Shown in pieces: positions 13,975 through 16,692 of a stretch of 16,692 nucleotides of DNA. The stretch's first letter is position 1. Every line of letters starts with the position of its first letter. This stretch comes from an uncultured Collinsella sp. (GTDB lineage: Bacteria; Actinomycetota; Coriobacteriia; Coriobacteriales; Coriobacteriaceae), in contig CABUQK010000035.1 of NCBI GenBank assembly GCA_902493615.1, forward strand, positions 1-16,692. The letters are read 5' to 3'. Under the pieces are notes generated by a model. The model worked only from the letters and a program-made list of their open reading frames with translations. It searched no databases and had not been told where the DNA came from. A program made the translations under genes and the position numbers.

Positions 13975-14007
13975 AAAAAATAAGCGGGGTACCACCTAAG
14001 CTTTTTT
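13975..14007 (-). terminator. Probable terminator of the GntR-ABC operon
   Basis: On the minus strand, 10 bases after the permease stop, an A-run (14002-14007) leads into a small GC stem around GGTGGTACCCC with AAGC/GCTT closing pairs and then a T-run (13975-13980). The stem is short with internal mismatches, but the A-stem-T layout suits an intrinsic terminator that could work on both strands. Confidence 0.5.
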
Positions 14008-14016
14008 AGCCGTCGA

Positions 14017-14715
14017 TTACAGATCGCGTACTCGATAAACCTTGGTGCTGACGGTGCAGCTGATTGCGCATAGTGCGAGCGCCAGTACGGCAATTCCTGC
14101 ACACAGGCAGCCAAGGACGGCGGGATCGGGATTCGCTCCGGCAATGGACATGAGCCAGTTGCTAATGGGGTTGGAGGAGCTCAGCGTGGCCATGGCAAGG
14201 CACCCGAGCAGGGCAAACAGGCCAACGGATAGGCGCAGCGCCTCCATGTGTCCAAATCGGAAGAACAGCGGCTGTGCCAAAAACACCATCATGAGGGAGA
14301 TGAGCATCGATGCTGCCGAGGCTATTGCGATCTCAAAGACGGTCTCTCCCGTCGAAGGAATGCCCGCGCTGTTGAAGAGCGGGATGGCGACGATACTCAA
14401 AAGCGTAGCTGCACATGCCATGACGGCGGAGAAGACAATAACGCTCAGGTAGCGTGCGCAGATGATGTCTTTGCGCGAGAAGGGCAGCGTTGCCCGATAA
14501 CGCTCCCATCCGTTTTGATTGTCGAAGCCGGCCAGCGAGTTCATGACCATGATGGGCGACATGGCGCTGACCGCGCAGGCGCCGGCGCTCATGCCGGAAT
14601 CGCCATCCGACGCGTTGGCAAGGGTTAGCACGACGAAGATGAACAGGCCGACGCCCGCGATGCTCGGGGTGAGCGTGCGAACGATGGCGAGCTCGGACAT
14701 AAAGGCGCGTTTCAT
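14017..14715 (-). CDS. ABC-2 type transporter permease
   Basis: A 232-residue membrane protein with about six hydrophobic segments and a short cytoplasmic N-terminus (MKRAFMSELAIVRTL). The loop NQNGWERYRATLPFSRKDIICARYLS is the characteristic motif after the second helix in ABC-2 permeases of the ABC2_membrane_5 kind linked to GntR regulators. Its ATG overlaps the stop of the ATPase gene (ATGA, 14712-14715), indicating translational coupling and a joint complex. Family knowledge: with its ATPase it forms a dimeric exporter; YtrBC-like and EcsAB-like relatives act in cell-envelope stress, antimicrobial peptide resistance or lipid export. The substrate is unknown. Last gene of the operon, followed by a terminator-like structure. 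Confidence 0.85.
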   Translation of the reverse strand: MKRAFMSELAIVRTLTPSIAGVGLFIFVVLTLANASDGDSGMSAGACAVSAMSPIMVMNSLAGFDNQNGWERYRATLPFSRKDIICARYLSVIVFSAVMACAATLLSIVAIPLFNSAGIPSTGETVFEIAIASAASMLISLMMVFLAQPLFFRFGHMEALRLSVGLFALLGCLAMATLSSSNPISNWLMSIAGANPDPAVLGCLCAGIAVLALALCAISCTVSTKVYRVRDL

Positions 14716-15593
14716 TTCGAAGCCCCTTTCAGCATGAGGCGCAGATAGTCATCAATGGTTGCCCGATCGCAGGGAATCTCGGGAAAGGCCTCGAGCGTTT
14801 CGCGACGGTTGGGCACGAGCACGTCCACGCTATAGGCGTGGTGGACGGCACGGGTGCCTTCGACGCAAGCCATAAGCTCGGCGGCCTGTGCTTGGGTACA
14901 GTGGGCGATGCCGGCGCGGTCGGTAATGTCCTCGCGCGGCAGGTCAAAAATAATCGAGCCATTATCGATGCAGACGACGCGGTCGGCGGCGCGATCGAGG
15001 TCGGACGTAATGTGGCTCGAGAGCAGCACGCTGCGCTGACCGTCAGAAACAAAGGCGAGTAGCTCATCGAGCAGCTCCTCACGTGCCATGGGGTCGAGGC
15101 CTGCGGTGGCTTCGTCCAAAACGAGCAGCTTGGCCTTGTGGCTGAGTGCGCAGGTAAGCTGAAGTTTCATGCCCATGCCGCGGGAGAGGTCCTTGACCTT
15201 TGTCTTGGGATCGAGGCCAAATCGGTCGATGAGGCTGGCGAAGGTGTCGTGGCTCCAGGTGGGGTACGCCGGGCTTACGAGTGCCTCAACTTCGGTCACC
15301 TTGAGTGTGGAAGGGAAGGGGCATGTGTCCAGCACGAGGCCGACACGAGTGCGCAAGCAGCGCTGCGCTTCATCGGGCGCGCCGGCGCCACAGCGCTGCC
15401 CAAACAGGTGCACCTCGCCGGTATCGAGTTTGATAAGTCCGAGAGCGGCTCGAATGGTCGTTGTTTTGCCGGCGCCGTTGGCACCAACAAAGCCGACGAT
15501 CTGGCCAGGCTCCACGGCAAGCGTGACGTCGCGCAGCGAAAAGCGGTCGCTTACAGTGCGTGAGATGCCTTTGAGGTCAAGCAAGTTTTGCAT
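14712..15593 (-). CDS. ABC transporter ATP-binding protein (YtrB-like)
   Basis: 293 residues with a complete nucleotide-binding domain: Walker A GANGAGKT (37-44), signature LSRGMGMKLQL (136-146), Walker B KLLVLDE with D160 and catalytic E161, D-loop TAGLD and switch histidine H194 in SSHIT. The signature is LSRGM rather than LSGGQ, as is usual in GntR-linked exporters of this type; Walker B is followed by ATAGLD instead of PTSGLD. The last 60 residues (after DRAGIAHCTQAQAAELM) form a small extra domain. GAAAGG lies 7 bases before the ATG. It begins 23 bases after the GntR gene and overlaps the permease by 4 bases, so the three genes form one operon. Role: ATP hydrolysis driving export through the neighbouring permease. 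Confidence 0.92.
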   Translation of the reverse strand: MQNLLDLKGISRTVSDRFSLRDVTLAVEPGQIVGFVGANGAGKTTTIRAALGLIKLDTGEVHLFGQRCGAGAPDEAQRCLRTRVGLVLDTCPFPSTLKVTEVEALVSPAYPTWSHDTFASLIDRFGLDPKTKVKDLSRGMGMKLQLTCALSHKAKLLVLDEATAGLDPMAREELLDELLAFVSDGQRSVLLSSHITSDLDRAADRVVCIDNGSIIFDLPREDITDRAGIAHCTQAQAAELMACVEGTRAVHHAYSVDVLVPNRRETLEAFPEIPCDRATIDDYLRLMLKGASK

Positions 15594-15616
15594 GGTATAG
15601 CCTTTCTTGCAGATGG

Positions 15617-15997
15617 CTACTGCATGGTTTCGGGGGCTACCAGGTCGAGCATCTCGTGCAGCTTGTCGCGTGTGACGCCCAGGGTTTCGGCTTGGCTTGC
15701 CGCTTTCGCAAGTAGCTCTTCGATATGGCAGAGCTGGTTTTCGCGCAAGAGCTCCTGGTTGCCCTCGGCGACAAAACAGCCCTTGCCATGCACGGTGCAG
15801 ATAAAACCGAGCTGCTCCAGGTCGGCGTAGGCGCGCTTGGTGGTGATGACGCTCACGCCAAGGTCGCTCGCGAGTGCACGGATGCTGGGGAGTTTGGCTC
15901 CCGCAGCGAGCGTTCCCGAAAGGATCTGAGCTTTGATCTGCGAGGATATTTGTTCGTAGATGGGCTTATCGCTCGAATTGGATAGGATGATGTCCAC
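15617..15997 (-). CDS. GntR-family (YtrA subfamily) transcriptional regulator
   Basis: 126 residues. A winged helix-turn-helix occupies about 10-78: PIYEQISSQIKAQILSGTL, AGAKLPSIRALASDLGVSV, TTKRAYADLEQLGFI, then the wing VHGKGCFV; this is the GntR DNA-binding domain. The short helical tail of about 45 residues without an effector domain is typical of the YtrA subfamily. The GTG start at 15997 has AAGGAG (16003-16008) six bases upstream. It is the first gene of the operon with an ABC ATPase and ABC-2 permease, the standard YtrA layout in which the regulator represses its own operon and is released by cell-wall-active compounds (family knowledge). The inverted repeat 27 bases upstream is the obvious operator candidate. 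Confidence 0.9.
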   Translation of the reverse strand: MDIILSNSSDKPIYEQISSQIKAQILSGTLAAGAKLPSIRALASDLGVSVITTKRAYADLEQLGFICTVHGKGCFVAEGNQELLRENQLCHIEELLAKAASQAETLGVTRDKLHEMLDLVAPETMQ

Positions 15998-16024
15998 AGC
16001 GGCTCCTTAGCTGATGGGCTACAC

Positions 16025-16058
16025 GTGTATATAACCGGTAAACACAGTATATATACAC
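16025..16058. promoter_or_regulatory. Probable GntR operator: GTGTATATA inverted repeat
   Basis: GTGTATATA (16025-16033) and TATATACAC (16050-16058) are perfect reverse complements separated by 16 bases. The right half also contains its own palindrome GTATATATAC (16047-16056). It overlaps the predicted -10 of the GntR operon, the expected place for autorepression. Seen in sequence; binding is inferred. Confidence 0.6.
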
Positions 16059-16075
16059 TATGCACAGTTGCACAA
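16046..16075 (-). promoter_or_regulatory. Candidate promoter of the GntR-ABC operon
   Basis: On the minus strand TTGTGC (16070-16075) is followed 18 bases later by TATACT (16046-16051), or 16 bases later by TATATA (16048-16053). Transcription would start near 16039, giving a leader of about 40 bases. The -10 lies inside the GTGTATATA inverted repeat. Confidence 0.5.
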
Positions 16076-16108
16076 GAGACAAATTCGGATTGTCAGCGCG
16101 TTCATTCA

Positions 16109-16324
16109 TCTCAATCTGTAACATCTGGAACCGATTTGGACGGCTACCTGTTACAGATTGAGATTTTGCTGGCGGGCCCCACTTGGTTGTCTCAATCTGT
16201 AACAACTGGAGAAGATTTTGGCTGCTAGATGTTACAGATTTAGATCTTTCTGGGACGCCCACCTGTTTGTCTAAATCTGTAACAGGAAGAGGTTCAAAAA
16301 CCGTCTAGATGTTACAGATCGAGA
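16109..16324. repeat. Array of six 15-nt repeats in alternating orientation, period 40-41 nt
   Basis: TCTCAATCTGTAACA occurs at 16109-16123 and 16190-16204, and as TCTAAATCTGTAACA at 16270-16284. Its reverse complement alternates with it at 16149-16163 (exact), 16230-16244 (one change) and 16310-16324 (one change). Copies are separated by 25, 26, 25, 25 and 25 bases. Spacers 1 and 3 match at 16 of 25 positions; spacers 2 and 4 match at about 18 of 25 with one gap and have a small GC-rich inverted repeat at the centre. Copies two with three and four with five can form perfect 15-bp stems. The array fills most of the gap between the divergent GntR and prfC promoters. Function unknown. Confidence 0.9.
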
Positions 16325-16416
16325 CAAACTGCTGCGGAGTGTCGCCATCGACTGCTACCCTAGGCCCCAACTGATGAATTTGTCCTGATAGGTGCCCTAT
16401 GCCGAGATTTCGCGGC

Positions 16417-16422
16417 TACAAT
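16417..16422 (+). promoter_or_regulatory. Possible -10 element of prfC
   Basis: TACAAT followed by AG lies 47 bases upstream of the prfC ATG. No good -35 at 16-18 bases. It is the same hexamer as before trmO and the ClC gene. Confidence 0.4.
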
Positions 16423-16469
16423 AGTACGGTTACATCGACGTAATGCACTCAATGCAAGAAAGGACCCGC

Positions 16470-16692
<223 letters not shown>

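Larger units (their letters stand above)
13567..14016. other. 450-base intergenic region: EamA leader, inverted-repeat element, ABC operon terminator
   Basis: No convincing gene is present. In order on the plus strand it holds the EamA ribosome site and a possible minus-strand -10 (TATCAT, 13620-13625, without a good -35), the long inverted-repeat element 13704-13889, about 85 bases with no recognised feature, and the terminator-like structure at 13975-14007. Short reading frames here arise from the repeat arms and lack ribosome sites. Confidence 0.6.
15998..16469. other. 472-base divergent intergenic region between the GntR operon and prfC
   Basis: From left: GntR ribosome site, operator and promoter (to 16075); about 30 bases with no feature; the repeat array (16109-16324); about 90 bases with no feature recognised; a possible prfC -10 and its leader. 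No plausible gene is present; minus- and plus-strand reading frames through the array merely translate the repeat. Confidence 0.7.

Noticed and set aside
13975..14007. T-box-like motif (GGTGGTACCCCG against the consensus GGTGGNACCGCG) on the minus strand
   Set aside because: It lies just after the permease stop and over 400 bases before the next gene, lacks a specifier stem, and the mismatched motif runs straight into a T-run; a terminator explains it better.
13827..14009. Small reading frame starting MSMLQGAVFTRSL, with a related frame on the minus strand from 13766
   Set aside because: Both are translations of the inverted-repeat arms; no ribosome sites, changes are not biased to synonymous positions, and the C-termini are unrelated.
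15966..16262. Minus-strand reading frame of 98 codons through the array with repeated LLQIE and SVT peptides
   Set aside because: The repetition comes from the DNA repeat; it overlaps the GntR start, operator and promoter and has no ribosome site.
16109..16324. CRISPR array
   Set aside because: Repeats are only 15 nt, alternate in orientation and have related spacers; no cas genes are present.

Overview
The window looks like chromosomal DNA of a gut actinobacterium of the class Coriobacteriia, most likely Collinsella or a close relative. This is an inference from the high GC content, the protein flavour (split-barrel FMN protein, EFR1-type flavodoxin-ferredoxin, GntR-controlled ABC pair) and the many short intergenic palindromes. 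No phage or plasmid genes, rRNA, tRNA or CRISPR were seen. Both edge genes are cut: an XRE regulator at the left and release factor 3 (prfC) at the right.

Layout. 1-2621: an XRE/zinc-ribbon regulator (minus) faces trmO (tRNA m6t6A methyltransferase, plus) across divergent promoters, followed by a MalY/PatB-type C-S lyase. 2766-9254: a sensory block. A solute-binding lipoprotein is translationally coupled to a hybrid histidine kinase (plus strand). Converging on it are a second, one-piece hybrid kinase with two built-in solute-binding domains and a small FMN-type split-barrel gene 42 bases downstream of it (both minus). A 17-bp hairpin separates the two transcription units. 9314-9370: a REP-like perfect palindrome in the next divergent gap. 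9439-12678: plus-strand genes for a two-helix K+ channel, a LOG-type nucleotide phosphoribohydrolase, a divergent ClC protein and an EFR1 flavodoxin/ferredoxin. 12691-13566: an EamA transporter (minus) made of two very similar halves. 13567-14016: a 450-base non-coding stretch with a 185-bp inverted-repeat element. 14017-15997: a minus-strand operon GntR - ABC ATPase - ABC-2 permease (YtrA-like layout) with a likely autoregulatory operator upstream. 16080-16330: a strikingly regular array of six 15-nt repeats in alternating orientation. 16470-end: prfC.

How parts work together. The sensory block appears to detect small extracellular ligands (amino-acid-like, judging from the SBP_3 fold) in two ways: one sensor uses a separate lipoprotein, the other has the binding domains fused on. 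Both kinases end in a receiver domain, and no HPt protein or DNA-binding response regulator is encoded here, so the output must lie elsewhere. The GntR-ABC operon is a self-contained, probably envelope-stress or drug-responsive exporter. The most unusual item is the 16109-16324 array: spacing is constant to one base and a paired base change keeps complementarity across a unit boundary, so it is probably a structured or protein-bound element rather than decayed sequence.
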